A stretch of 64,000 nucleotides of DNA from CBDATA01 sp965202845 (GCA_965202845.1 OZ241856.1:2232001-2296000); one strand, 5' to 3'; positions 8,047 through 17,494 are shown, numbered from the stretch's first letter. The notes: generated by a model not told the origin, from the letters alone. Numbers and translations are program-made.

Positions 8047-9969
8047 CCCGACTTTGACAGTTTGAGCCCGATTTCGGTCGGAGCGTCGGATCGGGAAGCT
8101 GTTGAAAACAAACATGTTCTGAAACAAGGGAGCTTTTCGCTACTCGCTCTGTTGTGCCTAGCGATTTTTCTGGTTTGACTTCTGTGCTATACTCCACCCA
8201 TGTTCGTTCGCGTCAAGTCCACTCCCAACAGCCCCCGGCGCTCCGTACAACTCGTCGAAGGCGTACGCAAAGGAACCAAGGTCCGCCAGCGCATCGTCCG
8301 CCACGTCGGCGTCGCAAAGGACGACAAGGAGCTCGAACGCCTGAAGCGGCTCGGCGAGTTCATCAAGGACAAGCTCAAGGACGAACGCCAGCCGCCTCTC
8401 CTCTTCTCCTCCGAGAAGATCGCCGAGCAGGTCATCCGCGTTGGGCGCGAGGGGGACGGCAAGGAGTCCCTCCCGGTCGATCTCAAGCAACTGAAGGAAG
8501 CGCAACCGATCACGACCGGGATCCATGAGGTCTACGGCGAGGTCTACCGGCATCTGGGGCTGCATGCGCTGTTGCCGCGCTCCCGCTATCGGGCGTACCA
8601 CGACGCGCTCTTCCACACGGTGATGGCGCGGATCGCCAACCCGGACAGCAAGCGCGGCAGCGTGCGGAATCTTGAAGACGACTTCGGGGTGAGCCTTCCG
8701 CTTCACAAGGTCTACCGGATGATGGATCGGCTGGACGCGAGGACAATCGAACGGCTTCGCGCCCGGGTCGGCGACGCCACCCGCTCGGTGTTGCCCGATC
8801 CGGTCTCGGTGCTGTTCTTCGACTGCACCACGCTGGCCTTTGCGACGGAGGAGGAGGACGAACTCCGCCAGAAGGGGTACAGCAAGGACGGCAAGCACCG
8901 CTACTCGCAGGTGCTGCTGGCGCTGATGGTCACCCGCGAGGGGCTTCCGGTGAGCTACGAGGTGTTCCCCGGCGCCGCCTACGAGGGGCACAGCCTGGTT
9001 CCGGTGTTCGAGGGCTTGCTGCGGCGTCATCCGGCGCAGCAGGCGGTCTGCGTGGCGGATCGGGGGATGCTCAGCGCCGCCAACCTGGAGGCTCTGGACG
9101 CGATGGGCGGCGGCTATGTGGTGGGCGCCCGGCTGCGCCAGCTCCCCGGCGCGCTACGCAAGAAGATCTGGAACCTGGACTCCTACGGCCCGTTGGAAGG
9201 CTCCTCGGAGCGCCGGGTGAACGAATGGGAGCACCAGGGGCGACGGTTGATCGTCACGTGGTCCGCCAAGCGAGCGCACAAGGACGCCCACGATCGCCGC
9301 AAGGCGATCCAGCGGGCGTTCGACAAGCTGTCGCAAAGCGACAACCCCAAAGCGCTGTTGTCCCAGCATGGCGCCAAGCGCTTCATCGCCGTTGAAGGGG
9401 ATGCGCGACTCGTCCTGGATCAGAAGAAGATCGACGAGGCGGCGCGCTGGGACGGACTGGCCGGCGTCATCACCAACCTGCGCGACGCGCGGGCCGCCGA
9501 GGTGCTGTCGCACTACCGGGGACTCTGGCGGGTCGAGGAGAGCTTCCGCATCACCAAGCACGATCTGCGCGTCCGGCCGATCTGGCACTGGACCGAACAA
9601 CGGATCCGCGCCCACATCGCGATCGCCTTCATGGCGTTCGCCTGCGTGCGCCATCTGGCCTATCGGGTCGCGCTCCAGAAGGAACGGATGTCTCCCGAAG
9701 TCATCCGCAACGCGCTGGCGCACCGCAAGTGCACGGTGTTGCTTTGCGAGAAAACGGGAGAGCGATACGCCATCCCCTCGAAGCCGTCCCTGGAGGCCGA
9801 GGCTATCTACGCCGCGATGAGACTTCCCCTGCCGACCACGCCGTACCAGCTCGCCTGAGGGCCGAACCTCCGCCGGCGTAGCCTTCAGAGGGCTACGTTT
9901 GTAGTGCCTAGCCAGAAATGTCGGCTATTGACAGTCAAGGACTTATCGATCAAAACTGTCGAAGTCAAG
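8047..9969 (+). mobile_element. IS1634-type (IS4 superfamily) insertion sequence, copy 1 (1923 bp)
   Basis: Terminal inverted repeats are CCCGACTTTGACAGTTT and CTTGACTTCGACAGTTTT. An 11-bp direct repeat (8036-8046, 9970-9980) flanks it. It has inserted in the HindIII-like endonuclease gene. A second copy at 41560-43479 defines the same ends. Confidence 0.92.
8200..9858 (+). CDS. IS1634-family transposase, copy 1
   Basis: 552 aa. The DDE core is visible as LFFDCTTLAFAT (near residue 208), CVADRGMLSAANL (near 286) and YRGLWRVEESFRITKHDLR (near 446; the Y-R-E-K signature of IS4-type enzymes). A TATACT -10 with upstream TGTGC ends 6 nt before ATG, so the mRNA is probably leaderless. Closely related to copy 2 (551 aa), with scattered substitutions. 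Confidence 0.95.
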   Translation: MFVRVKSTPNSPRRSVQLVEGVRKGTKVRQRIVRHVGVAKDDKELERLKRLGEFIKDKLKDERQPPLLFSSEKIAEQVIRVGREGDGKESLPVDLKQLKEAQPITTGIHEVYGEVYRHLGLHALLPRSRYRAYHDALFHTVMARIANPDSKRGSVRNLEDDFGVSLPLHKVYRMMDRLDARTIERLRARVGDATRSVLPDPVSVLFFDCTTLAFATEEEDELRQKGYSKDGKHRYSQVLLALMVTREGLPVSYEVFPGAAYEGHSLVPVFEGLLRRHPAQQAVCVADRGMLSAANLEALDAMGGGYVVGARLRQLPGALRKKIWNLDSYGPLEGSSERRVNEWEHQGRRLIVTWSAKRAHKDAHDRRKAIQRAFDKLSQSDNPKALLSQHGAKRFIAVEGDARLVLDQKKIDEAARWDGLAGVITNLRDARAAEVLSHYRGLWRVEESFRITKHDLRVRPIWHWTEQRIRAHIAIAFMAFACVRHLAYRVALQKERMSPEVIRNALAHRKCTVLLCEKTGERYAIPSKPSLEAEAIYAAMRLPLPTTPYQLA

Positions 9970-10483
9970 ACTGCATGAATCTTGAAGTCCTTTTGATTTT
10001 TGCAGTCCGGCTGAGACGAAACACTTTTGCGTCGGCGACGAAACCGTAGCCATCCGCGACAACTTCCACATCAGCGGAATCCGACCTTTCCGCAAGCACC
10101 ACGCTGTCAAGACCCATGTGTGAATAGCTCGCGGAAACAAGAATATCCGTGTATTTCGAATAGAGTTTTTCTTCGCGGGAATCATGGCCGCAGGATTCCG
10201 GAATCGCCGAGCAGAGCCGGAGATGATCGAGAAGCGCAACGCTCCCATCCCGTTTGATTTCTTCAACCAACTTTTCTTCGATTCGCAATGAGTCGGAGCC
10301 GAAATCATCACCTGTGGCGCCAATTTCGGCAATCCAGGAAAACCGTCTATCGATGGCGACCTGGGAAATCACTTCATGCATCGAACCGTTCCCTCGTTCA
10401 TTTTTGCGCGACATCCCCGCGGCGGCTTCGGGCCGGAGGCTCCGGACGCTGGCCCCGGACGGCGCCGCTGTCCTGCGACCCTA

Positions 10484-11437
10484 TCATGGTTCGCGCCGAG
10501 TGGGAGGGCCCCGGCGCCGCCAGATTGCGGCGAGCGCGCTCCCGACCAGCGAGTGCGCCAAGCTGGAGATCGCGCTCGGAACCGCCACCAGCGGATTCGC
10601 GAAGTTCTGCCCGGCGAGCACCACGCCGAGACCGGAATTCTGCATCCCCACTTCGATCGCGATGGTTCGCGCCACCGTTTCGCTCCGGCCGAGCAGGCGG
10701 CTCAGCAGGTAGCCGAGTCCGAAGCCGCCGGCGTGGAGGCAGACCACCGCGGCGACCAGCAATCCCGCCGATTCGAGGATCGCTCCCCGGCTCGAACCGA
10801 GGATCGAAGCCACGATGAGAGTGATCAGCACGACTGCGGTGCAGGGACCCCAGGGCAGCAGCGCCCGGCCCAGCCGGGGGGCGTAGCGGCGCAGCGCAAG
10901 GCCGGCCGCCACCGGAAGGATCACCACCTGCACCGTCGAGAGCAGAAGTCCGGCGGCGGGCACGTCGATCCGGCTGCTGGCGAGCAGCGCGGTCAGGATC
11001 GGAGTCATCAGCACCGAAACCACGGTCGAGACCGCAGTCATCGAGACCGAAAGCGGGACGCTGGCGAGCGCCAGATACGAGATCACATTGGATGCGACGC
11101 CGCCGGGACAGCAGGACACCAGGATCAGCCCCACCGCGAATCCGGTCGGCAACCCGAAGACCGCCGCCAGCGAAACGCCGAGCAGCGGCATCACCAGAAA
11201 CTGGAACAGCACGCCCAGCCCGATGGGAAGCGGCCGCGCCAGCACCCGGCGGAAGTCCTCGACTTCGAGCGTCAGCCCCATCCCCAGCATGATGATTCCG
11301 AGACCGGCGGTGATCAGCCCGCCGGAGAACCACGTGAACGCTTCCGGGCGGACCAGGGCCGCCACGCTGCAGGCCAGGACCCACGCCGGAAACCCGGCGA
11401 CCCCAACCCGGAGCACGGCCCCGAGCCGCGGATTCAT
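10484..11437 (-). CDS. Bile acid:sodium symporter (BASS/SBF) family transporter
   Basis: 317 aa with about nine hydrophobic helices. GLGIIMLGMGLTL (near residue 50), SCCPGGVASN (near 110) and EVGMQNSGLG (near 262) are hallmarks of the SBF/BASS family, which imports organic anions such as bile acids, pyruvate or pantoate with sodium. The substrate is not evident. The start ATG overlaps the stop of the class V aminotransferase (ATGA), so the two are translationally coupled; the transporter may handle a substrate or product of that enzyme, which is an inference from context only. Confidence 0.9.
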   Translation of the reverse strand: MNPRLGAVLRVGVAGFPAWVLACSVAALVRPEAFTWFSGGLITAGLGIIMLGMGLTLEVEDFRRVLARPLPIGLGVLFQFLVMPLLGVSLAAVFGLPTGFAVGLILVSCCPGGVASNVISYLALASVPLSVSMTAVSTVVSVLMTPILTALLASSRIDVPAAGLLLSTVQVVILPVAAGLALRRYAPRLGRALLPWGPCTAVVLITLIVASILGSSRGAILESAGLLVAAVVCLHAGGFGLGYLLSRLLGRSETVARTIAIEVGMQNSGLGVVLAGQNFANPLVAVPSAISSLAHSLVGSALAAIWRRRGPPTRREP

Positions 11438-12717
11438 CCGGTGATTCCGTTCCGCACCGCGTCCTCGATGGCGGACGCGAAGAGATCGACCTCCTGGATC
11501 GTCGAAAACACGTTTGGCGAAACCCGGATGCAGTCGAACTCGCCCCGAACGAACCGCGGACGCACATGGATGCGGTACTTCCGTTCGAGGAAATCGGTGA
11601 GGGCGCCAGAGTCCACCCCGTCGATGCGGAGCGCGCCGATCCCGCAGGCCTGACGCGGGTCCGGCGGATTCAGCACCCTGACTCCGGGAAGCTCCCGCGC
11701 CCGCTCCGCCCAGCGGTTCCGCAAGAACGTCAGCCGCGCCGCCTTCCGCTCCGGCCCCAGCCCCTCGTGGAAGGTCACCGCCTCGGTGATCGGCCCCCGC
11801 AGCGCCACCGGATTCGTCCCGATCTGCTCGAACTTGCGAATGTCGTCATCCAGGGACTGGGGAGCGCTCATCAGCGGCCAGAGATCGCGGATCTTTTCCC
11901 GCCGGACATACAGGAAGCCGACGCCCACCGGCGCGAACAGCCACTTGTGGAGGCTGGTTCCGTAGTAGTCGCAATCCAGCTCCTCGCGTGTGAACGGAAA
12001 GTGGGCGAATCCGTGCGCCCCATCCACGATGGTCTCCACGCCGTGTCGGCGCGCCATCCGGCAAATCTCCCCCACCGGGAAGATCTGGCCGGTGGTGAAG
12101 GTGGTGTGGCAAATCAGCAGGGCGCGGGTGCGCGGCGTGATCGCGTTCTCCAGAATCTCCGTCAGCTGCGCGAGGTCCTCGGGCGGCGTGGGGTAGGACA
12201 CGGCGCGCAGCACGATCCCGTCCCGACGCTCCCGCTGGCGCCAGGTCGTCAGCATCCGGGGATAGTCCTGGGTGGTGGTCAGCACTTCGTCCCCCGGCTG
12301 CAGACGGAGGCCGAACTGCACGATCTCCATCGCCTCGCTGGCGTTGCGGGTGAAGGCCAGCTCCTCCGGACTGCATCCGAATGTTTCGGCCAGCCGACGT
12401 CGCGCCACGTCCAGCCGCGGCCCCAGCAGTTCGTCGACGTACAGGGACGGCCCCATGTTGGTGATGTCCCAGTACTGGCGCATCGCCCGCTGCACCGGGA
12501 GCGGCGCCGGGCTGACGCTGCCGCTGTTCAGGTTGATGTGGTTGCGGTCGATGGTGAACGACTCGCGCACCCGAAACCAGAAGTCCTCGTTCCGCGCCGC
12601 TTCCTGCGGACCCTGCCCTCCGAGCGCCGCCACCGCCCGTTCGAGGGCGGAAGCCGAACCCGCCCCGGCGGCGACCAGCGTCCCTCCGGTGGTCCCGAGA
12701 AAGGTCCGTCGCCGCAT
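11434..12717 (-). CDS. Tat-exported class V aminotransferase-like PLP enzyme
   Basis: 427 aa from ATG 12717, chosen because it begins MRRRTFLGTTGG, a twin-arginine signal; a longer in-frame start at 12744 would bury it. The body has class V features: NLNSGSVSPAP near the start, VDGAHGFAHF (PLP-phosphate/Asp region) and YGTSLHKWLFAP, with the Schiff-base lysine near residue 255. Secreted Tat-dependent class V enzymes of this type are usually annotated as cysteine desulfurase-like or isopenicillin-N-epimerase-like; the reaction cannot be told. It sits 7 nt downstream of the M20 hydrolase and overlaps the BASS transporter, so three genes form an operon. Confidence 0.88.
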   Translation of the reverse strand: MRRRTFLGTTGGTLVAAGAGSASALERAVAALGGQGPQEAARNEDFWFRVRESFTIDRNHINLNSGSVSPAPLPVQRAMRQYWDITNMGPSLYVDELLGPRLDVARRRLAETFGCSPEELAFTRNASEAMEIVQFGLRLQPGDEVLTTTQDYPRMLTTWRQRERRDGIVLRAVSYPTPPEDLAQLTEILENAITPRTRALLICHTTFTTGQIFPVGEICRMARRHGVETIVDGAHGFAHFPFTREELDCDYYGTSLHKWLFAPVGVGFLYVRREKIRDLWPLMSAPQSLDDDIRKFEQIGTNPVALRGPITEAVTFHEGLGPERKAARLTFLRNRWAERARELPGVRVLNPPDPRQACGIGALRIDGVDSGALTDFLERKYRIHVRPRFVRGEFDCIRVSPNVFSTIQEVDLFASAIEDAVRNGITG

Positions 12718-12724
12718 GGAAATA

Positions 12725-14032
12725 TCAGGTCCGCACCGTACCACCGGCGGCGGCGACGCCCAGCAGGGACGCCGCCGCCAGCGCGAGGACCCCGGTGGCG
12801 CGGACCAACTCCTCCACCGGGCAGTGTTCGTCGGGGCAGTGGGCCAGCTCCAGGATGCCGGGGCCGTACGCCACGCAGTCCGAGATGCCGGCGATCCCGG
12901 TCACGTGCTTGTGGTCGTAGGTTCCGGGACTCGCGACCTCTTCCACCGGAACGCCGAGCGCCCGCTCCACGCCGTAGCGCACCGCCTGGATCGCCGGCGA
13001 ACCGGGCGGCGTGCGCACCGGCGCCACCGTGAGGAGGTCCTCGATCCGGTAGCTCCGGCCCGGGTCGCGGGCGGCGCACTCCTCGACCCAGCGCGCGACT
13101 TCCTCGCGGACGCCCTCGAGCGTCTCCTCGGCCAGAAAGCGCCGGTCCACGACCAGCTCCGCCCGGTCGGGCACCTGGGGGCTCTCCGCTCCGTGCCCCG
13201 CCTGCCCGCCGCCGATGCTGTTCACGTTCACGGTGGCGAAGCGCGCCCCCTCGGGCACGACCGGGAGCGCGGTGCGACGCGCGGCGAGGCGGGGCTTCCA
13301 GACGGTGCGGATGTCCTCCAGCAGCGCCCCCAGCTGGGCGATCGCGTTGTTGCCGAGGAACGGCATGCTCCCGTGGGCGGTCGCGCCCTGCGCGGTGACC
13401 CGGAACCAGTACACCCCCCGGTGCCCGACCGAAACCCGCCGCGAACCGAAGGGTTCGGGGATGATGACCACCGTTCCGGGGAGGAGCCTGCCGGACTGCG
13501 CCAGCCAGCCGACCCCGGCGTGTCCGCCGACCTCCTCGTCCACCGTGCCGGAAATTTCGAGCGCGCCGTCGAGCCGGACTTCGGCGCGCCGGATGGCTTC
13601 GGCGGCGAAGACGGCGGCGGCGATGCCTCCCTTCATGTCGCTCGCGCCGCGACCGTGGACGGAACCGGCGCGCACCTCGCCGGAGAACGGATCGCCGGTC
13701 CAGCCGGCGCCCGCCGGAACCACATCGAAGTGCCCGTTCAGGTGAACCCGCCGCGCCCCGTCGCCCAAGCGGCCGATGACGTTTCGGCGGGGGAACCGCG
13801 ACGAACCGGGCGGACACACGGCGGCCGGCGGGTCGTCGTACTCGACCTGGAAGCCGGAAGCCGCGAGCCGCTCCCCGATCGCGTGCGCGCACTCCGGGTA
13901 GCGCTCGCCCGGCGGACTCACCGTCGGAATCCGGATCAGCTCGCCGGTCCACGCCGCGATCTCGTCGCGCGCCCGCTCCACTTCCCGGAGGATCCGCGCC
14001 TCGACTTTCGGCGCGACCGGAACCAGCTGCAT
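12725..14032 (-). CDS. M20-family metallohydrolase (ArgE/DapE/CPG2-like)
   Basis: 435 aa. LNGHFDVVPAG (near residue 99), RGASDMKGGIAA (near 130) and GTVDEEVGGHAG (near 162) provide the two-zinc site of M20 peptidases and deacylases. No signal peptide is seen, so it is cytoplasmic. The start is taken at ATG 14032 because a -10 TATCCT (14046-14041) ends 8 nt before it; the in-frame GTG at 14038 would lie upstream of any transcript from that promoter. First gene of an operon with the class V aminotransferase and BASS transporter. Substrate unknown. Confidence 0.87.
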   Translation of the reverse strand: MQLVPVAPKVEARILREVERARDEIAAWTGELIRIPTVSPPGERYPECAHAIGERLAASGFQVEYDDPPAAVCPPGSSRFPRRNVIGRLGDGARRVHLNGHFDVVPAGAGWTGDPFSGEVRAGSVHGRGASDMKGGIAAAVFAAEAIRRAEVRLDGALEISGTVDEEVGGHAGVGWLAQSGRLLPGTVVIIPEPFGSRRVSVGHRGVYWFRVTAQGATAHGSMPFLGNNAIAQLGALLEDIRTVWKPRLAARRTALPVVPEGARFATVNVNSIGGGQAGHGAESPQVPDRAELVVDRRFLAEETLEGVREEVARWVEECAARDPGRSYRIEDLLTVAPVRTPPGSPAIQAVRYGVERALGVPVEEVASPGTYDHKHVTGIAGISDCVAYGPGILELAHCPDEHCPVEELVRATGVLALAAASLLGVAAAGGTVRT

Positions 14033-14040
14033 CCGCACGG

Positions 14041-14048
14041 AGGATAAT
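14041..14048. promoter_or_regulatory. Overlapping divergent -10 elements between M20 and SDR genes
   Basis: The 26-nt gap holds AGGATAAT. On the minus strand it reads TATCCT, 8 nt from ATG 14032; on the plus strand GATAAT, 10 nt from ATG 14059. Both transcripts would be leaderless or nearly so, and the two promoters should exclude each other. No -35 is evident. Confidence 0.5.
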
Positions 14049-14058
14049 CGCGGGCGCG

Positions 14059-14826
14059 ATGCATGGTTCTCCCTTCGCCCTCGACGGGCGCGATGTCGTG
14101 ATTCTCGGCGGCGCCTCCGGCATCGGCGCGGCCACCGCCGCGCTCGCCGCGCGGATGGGCGCCCGGGTGTTCGTCGCCGACCGCGACGAGGAAGGCGCCG
14201 GGGCGGTGGCGGAGGGAATCCGGGATCGGGGCGGCGTCGCCGACTCCCGCCCGGTGGACATCCGCGACGAGGACTCGGTGGAGCGGCTGTTCCGCGGCCT
14301 CCGGCCCCGGGGGCTGGTGGCGACTCCGGGAATCAACGTGCGCAAGCGCCTCGCCGAAACCTCCACCGGGGAGTTCGAGCGGGTGGTCGCGCTGAACCTC
14401 CGGGGCGCCTTCCTCGCCATCCGCCACGGAGCGCCGGCGCTCGCCGCCGCCGGGGGCGGAAGCATGGTGCTGCTCTCCTCGATCCGCTCGCAGGTGGTGG
14501 AGCCCGGCCAGGGGGTCTACGCGGCGACCAAGGCGGGGATCGTCCAGCTGGCGCGGACGGCGGCAGCCGAATTCGCGCCGTCGGTCCGGGTGAACGCCCT
14601 TGCGCCGGGGGTGGTCGAGACGCCGCTGACCGCCCCCATCGACGCCCGGCCCGACTGGAAGCGGGCGTATGCGGACAAGACGATGCTCGGCCGCTGGGCG
14701 ACCGCCGACGAGATCGCCGCCCCGGCGGTGTTTCTGCTTTCCGAAGCGGCGCGCTACATCACCGGCTCGATGCTCTTCGTCGACGGCGGCTGGACCGCCC
14801 ACGACGGCCGCTTCACCCCTCCCTGA
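14059..14826 (+). CDS. Short-chain dehydrogenase/reductase (SDR)
   Basis: 255 aa classical SDR: GGASGIGAATA (residues 17-27) binds NAD(P), VATPGINVRKR replaces the usual NNAG motif, and YAATKAGIVQL carries the catalytic Tyr-Lys pair (near 154/158). The C-terminal TGSMLFVDGGW is the usual SDR ending. The Asp after strand 2 (VFVADRDEE) suggests NAD(H) preference. Its last 73 nt overlap, in the convergent direction, the 3' end of the AAA ATPase gene. Substrate unknown. Confidence 0.9.
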   Translation: MHGSPFALDGRDVVILGGASGIGAATAALAARMGARVFVADRDEEGAGAVAEGIRDRGGVADSRPVDIRDEDSVERLFRGLRPRGLVATPGINVRKRLAETSTGEFERVVALNLRGAFLAIRHGAPALAAAGGGSMVLLSSIRSQVVEPGQGVYAATKAGIVQLARTAAAEFAPSVRVNALAPGVVETPLTAPIDARPDWKRAYADKTMLGRWATADEIAAPAVFLLSEAARYITGSMLFVDGGWTAHDGRFTPP

Positions 14827-15905
14827 CGCAGAAGCTCAATTCCTTCAAGGCCCTCCGGGTCGGCGACATGCCCCACAGTGGTTCCGTTGTCCGCATCCCG
14901 CCGGACTACGCGCACCGCCGACGGATCGCCGACGACATCGAGCACGAACGGCGCATGGGTGGTCACCACGAACTGCACCCGGTCGCTCGTCCACGCCACG
15001 TGTTCCATCAGCGCTTCCAGCGCCGCCGGATGCAGGTAGTTTTCCGGCTCCTCCATCCCCACAAGTTTGGCTTCCGCATCGCCCAGAAGCGCGGTCATCA
15101 GCGCGAGCATCCGCAGGGTCCCGCTCGACGCGCCAATCTGGTGCACCGGAAACCGAAGTCCCTCCTCGTGCTGAACGAAGTAGAAGCGCCCCTCGGATTC
15201 CCGCGGCTCGATCCTCAAGGGCGCGCCCACGATCGCCCGGGTCGCGTCCACGATCCGGTTCAGCGTTTCCGGCGCATCCTGATGCATCGCATGGAGCGTC
15301 TCCGCGAGGTTGCGCCCGTACGGATCCAGTCCGCCGCCGTTCATCCCCGCCCAGTCCCGGCGCAGCAGAAAGGGATTGGGATCGAAGAACCCCCACCGCC
15401 GCGCGAACTCGGCGAGCCCCCGCGCCGGGAACGACGCATCGGCTGCCGCCGCCGCCAGCGCGCATCCCTTCGGGGACTGGCGAAGCGACACCCGCTCCCT
15501 CCGCTCGCCCGACCACCACCAGCCCGAACCCGCGTTCGCAGCGAGAAGCTGGACGGGCGCCGCGCTTTCCCGAATCTCCTGCACATTCTCTTCCACGACG
15601 AAGTCGTACTCCTTGCGGAGCAGGCGAACCCGCCACTCCCAGGTCGCCTCGCCCCGAACCGTCACCGAAGTTTCGACCGCATGGGCGGACTCCCCCTTCC
15701 ACGCCAGGTGCAGGATGCCCCCGCGCGTCGCGACCGCATCGTGGAACGAGTGCGAACGCACCGCCTCGCCCAGAAACCGCAGGGCGTCCAGCAGGGCGCT
15801 CTTTCCCGAAGCGTTCGCGCCGATGAACAGGTTGAGTCGCTGCAGCGGGACGGACTGCTCCCGGAAGCTGCGAAAGCGGCGGAGCTTCAGTTCAGTGAGA
15901 ATCAT
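14754..15905 (-). CDS. AAA-family (SMC/RecF-like) ATPase
   Basis: 383 aa from ATG 15905. The N-terminus MILTELKLRRFRSF is typical of RecF/SMC-like ATPases. Walker A is GANASGKS (residues 29-36), a signature-like GASSGTLRML is near 260, and Walker B LVGMEEPENYLHP near 285 is followed by TTHAPFVLD (H-loop). This is the single-protein AAA_21/OLD-like type found near defence or DNA-repair genes, but no nuclease domain is fused and no partner is adjacent. It starts 5 nt after the M28 peptidase stop, so they are co-transcribed. The frame continues open far upstream, antisense to nothing known, but that extension is only a shadow of the M28 gene. Confidence 0.88.
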   Translation of the reverse strand: MILTELKLRRFRSFREQSVPLQRLNLFIGANASGKSALLDALRFLGEAVRSHSFHDAVATRGGILHLAWKGESAHAVETSVTVRGEATWEWRVRLLRKEYDFVVEENVQEIRESAAPVQLLAANAGSGWWWSGERRERVSLRQSPKGCALAAAAADASFPARGLAEFARRWGFFDPNPFLLRRDWAGMNGGGLDPYGRNLAETLHAMHQDAPETLNRIVDATRAIVGAPLRIEPRESEGRFYFVQHEEGLRFPVHQIGASSGTLRMLALMTALLGDAEAKLVGMEEPENYLHPAALEALMEHVAWTSDRVQFVVTTHAPFVLDVVGDPSAVRVVRRDADNGTTVGHVADPEGLEGIELLRQGGVKRPSWAVQPPSTKSIEPVM

Positions 15906-15910
15906 GGCGA

Positions 15911-17494
15911 CTATCGGCGGTCGGCCTCCCGGCGCGCGCGGAACTCGCTGGTCGCGCTCCATTCCGGCCAGTCCTCCGAATCGGCGAGCCGACGCCCCAT
16001 CCGGTAGAGAAACTCCAGGTCCTCCGCCATCCCCGACAGGTCGTACCAGTCCTCCACCTCGTCGGACGGCTTGTGGTACGCCTCGGCGACGTACCGCTCG
16101 CGGACTTCCATGCCGTAGCCGTCGGGCTTCCCGATGAAATCCACCCCGCCGTCCAGGTAGAACGCCGGGACGCCCACCTTGGCGAACTCGAAGTGGTCGG
16201 AGCGGTAGTAGTAGCCGTTCTGCGGTTCGGGATCGGGGCGGAGCACGCGCCCCTGGCTGGAAGCCACTTCCTCGGCGATCCCGTCCAGTTCGGACTGCCC
16301 CAGGCCGACGACGGTGATGTCCCGGGTGCGTCCCCAAACGTTCATCCCGTCCAGGTTGATCGCCGCCACCGTCTCCGCAACCGGGAACAGCGGGTGCGAA
16401 GCGTAGAAGCGCGACCCCAGAAGTCCCTGTTCCTCGGCGGTCACCGCGAGGAAGAGAACGCTGCGGCGCGGGGCCGGCCCGGCGGCGAAGGCCTCGGCGA
16501 GCGCGAGCAGCCCCATCGTCCCGGTGGCGTTGTCGAGCGCCCCGTTGTAGATGCGGTCGCCCTCCCCTTCGGGAGCGGTCCCCAGGTGGTCCCAGTGGGC
16601 GGTGTAGATCAGCGTCTCGCCGGGGGCGTCGGCGCCCGGCAGGCGCGCCAGCACGTTCCGGGAGGAGAGCGTGCGGCGCGTGAGCGCCAGATCGAAGGAG
16701 GCCCGGATTCCCAAGTCGATCGGGGCGAAGTCCGGCTCGAGGGCGGCGGCGCGCGCCGCTTCGAAGTCCTGCCCCGCCATCCCGAACAGCCGAACCGCCT
16801 GCTCCCGGGATATCCAGCCTTCCAACTCCAGCAGGTCGCCGCCCTCCGGGACGTCCAGATCGAACATCTCGCCGGTCCAGGAGCCGCTGACCACCTCCCA
16901 CGGATACCCGGCGGGGCCGGTCTCGTGGACGATCAACGCGCCGAGCGCCCCCATCTGCGCCGCCTTCTCGAACTTGTAGGTCCAGCGCCCGTAGTAGGTC
17001 ATCGCCACCCCGTCGAAGTGGTGTTCGCCCGGCGGATCCCCCACCAGAACCACCAGGATCTTCCCGGCGAGATCGGCGTCCCCGAAATCGTCCCAGTCGT
17101 ATTCGGGCGCCTCGACGCCGTACCCCACGAAGAGCAAATCCCCGGCGGGCGCAGCGGCCTCGGTCGGGCGACGGGTCCAGGCGACGAAGTCGGTTTCCGG
17201 CGCCCATGCGCCGCCGGGGTCCGAAGACCCCGCCATCTCCGTCACCGTGTAGCCGACCAGCGGCACGTCCTGGACGAAGGTTCCGTCCGGGTTCCCCGGC
17301 TCCAGCCCCGCTTCCCGGAAGCCGCGCGTCAGGTACTCCACGACCATCTCCTCGGCGGGCGAACCGGGCGCCCGGCCGCCGAAGGCGTCCGAGGAGAAAG
17401 CCGCGATCCGGTCCAGCAGGCGCGCCTCGTCGAACGGCGGCGGGGTCGAGACGCAGCCGACCGCGAGCAAGCACCAGAGTGCGAACCTGTTCAT
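15911..17494 (-). CDS. Secreted M28-family zinc aminopeptidase (lipoprotein)
   Basis: 527 aa from ATG 17494, chosen because it begins MNRFALWCLLAVGC, a lipoprotein signal with lipobox LAVGC. A protease-associated (PA) segment spans roughly residues 110-230 (FVGYGVEAPEYDW, ALIVHETG). The M28 zinc site is visible: IYTAHWDHLG (near 300), NGALDNATGTMG, AVTAEEQGLLGS (near 350), INLDGMN and RSDHFEFAKVGVP. It should be an outer-membrane or periplasmic aminopeptidase. A GGGAGG Shine-Dalgarno precedes it. Divergent from the small membrane protein at 17563. Confidence 0.93.
   Translation of the reverse strand: MNRFALWCLLAVGCVSTPPPFDEARLLDRIAAFSSDAFGGRAPGSPAEEMVVEYLTRGFREAGLEPGNPDGTFVQDVPLVGYTVTEMAGSSDPGGAWAPETDFVAWTRRPTEAAAPAGDLLFVGYGVEAPEYDWDDFGDADLAGKILVVLVGDPPGEHHFDGVAMTYYGRWTYKFEKAAQMGALGALIVHETGPAGYPWEVVSGSWTGEMFDLDVPEGGDLLELEGWISREQAVRLFGMAGQDFEAARAAALEPDFAPIDLGIRASFDLALTRRTLSSRNVLARLPGADAPGETLIYTAHWDHLGTAPEGEGDRIYNGALDNATGTMGLLALAEAFAAGPAPRRSVLFLAVTAEEQGLLGSRFYASHPLFPVAETVAAINLDGMNVWGRTRDITVVGLGQSELDGIAEEVASSQGRVLRPDPEPQNGYYYRSDHFEFAKVGVPAFYLDGGVDFIGKPDGYGMEVRERYVAEAYHKPSDEVEDWYDLSGMAEDLEFLYRMGRRLADSEDWPEWSATSEFRARREADRR

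Larger units (their letters stand above)
7534..10381 (-). pseudogene. HindIII-like Type II restriction endonuclease, split by IS1634-type element and frameshifted
   Basis: The N-terminal part (10381 to about 9970) contains EEKLYSKYTDILVSA and YGFVADAKVFRLSRTAK. The C-terminal part (8035-7534) contains KEFAMIVCPLYQFPSRSSQI and LFSYSHLAVLVRL. Both match the remembered layout of HindIII, whose catalytic residues include an Asp in the GDIV-like strand and the DxK of VADAK. The element is flanked by an 11-bp duplication (ACTGCATGAAT). Removing it is not enough: the A-run after SRTA has 5 A where 6 would give the HindIII-like continuation KNQKDF and join the C-terminal frame. So there are two lesions, an insertion and a -1 slip. 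Restored length is about 314 aa (HindIII is 300). The start is chosen at ATG 10381 (MHEVISQ); an in-frame ATG at 10414 is possible. AT-richer than the backbone. Confidence 0.85.

Noticed and set aside
14754..17474. 906-codon minus-strand frame
   Set aside because: Only the first-strand part from ATG 15905 is real (AAA ATPase); the rest is a shadow of the M28 peptidase gene in another frame.
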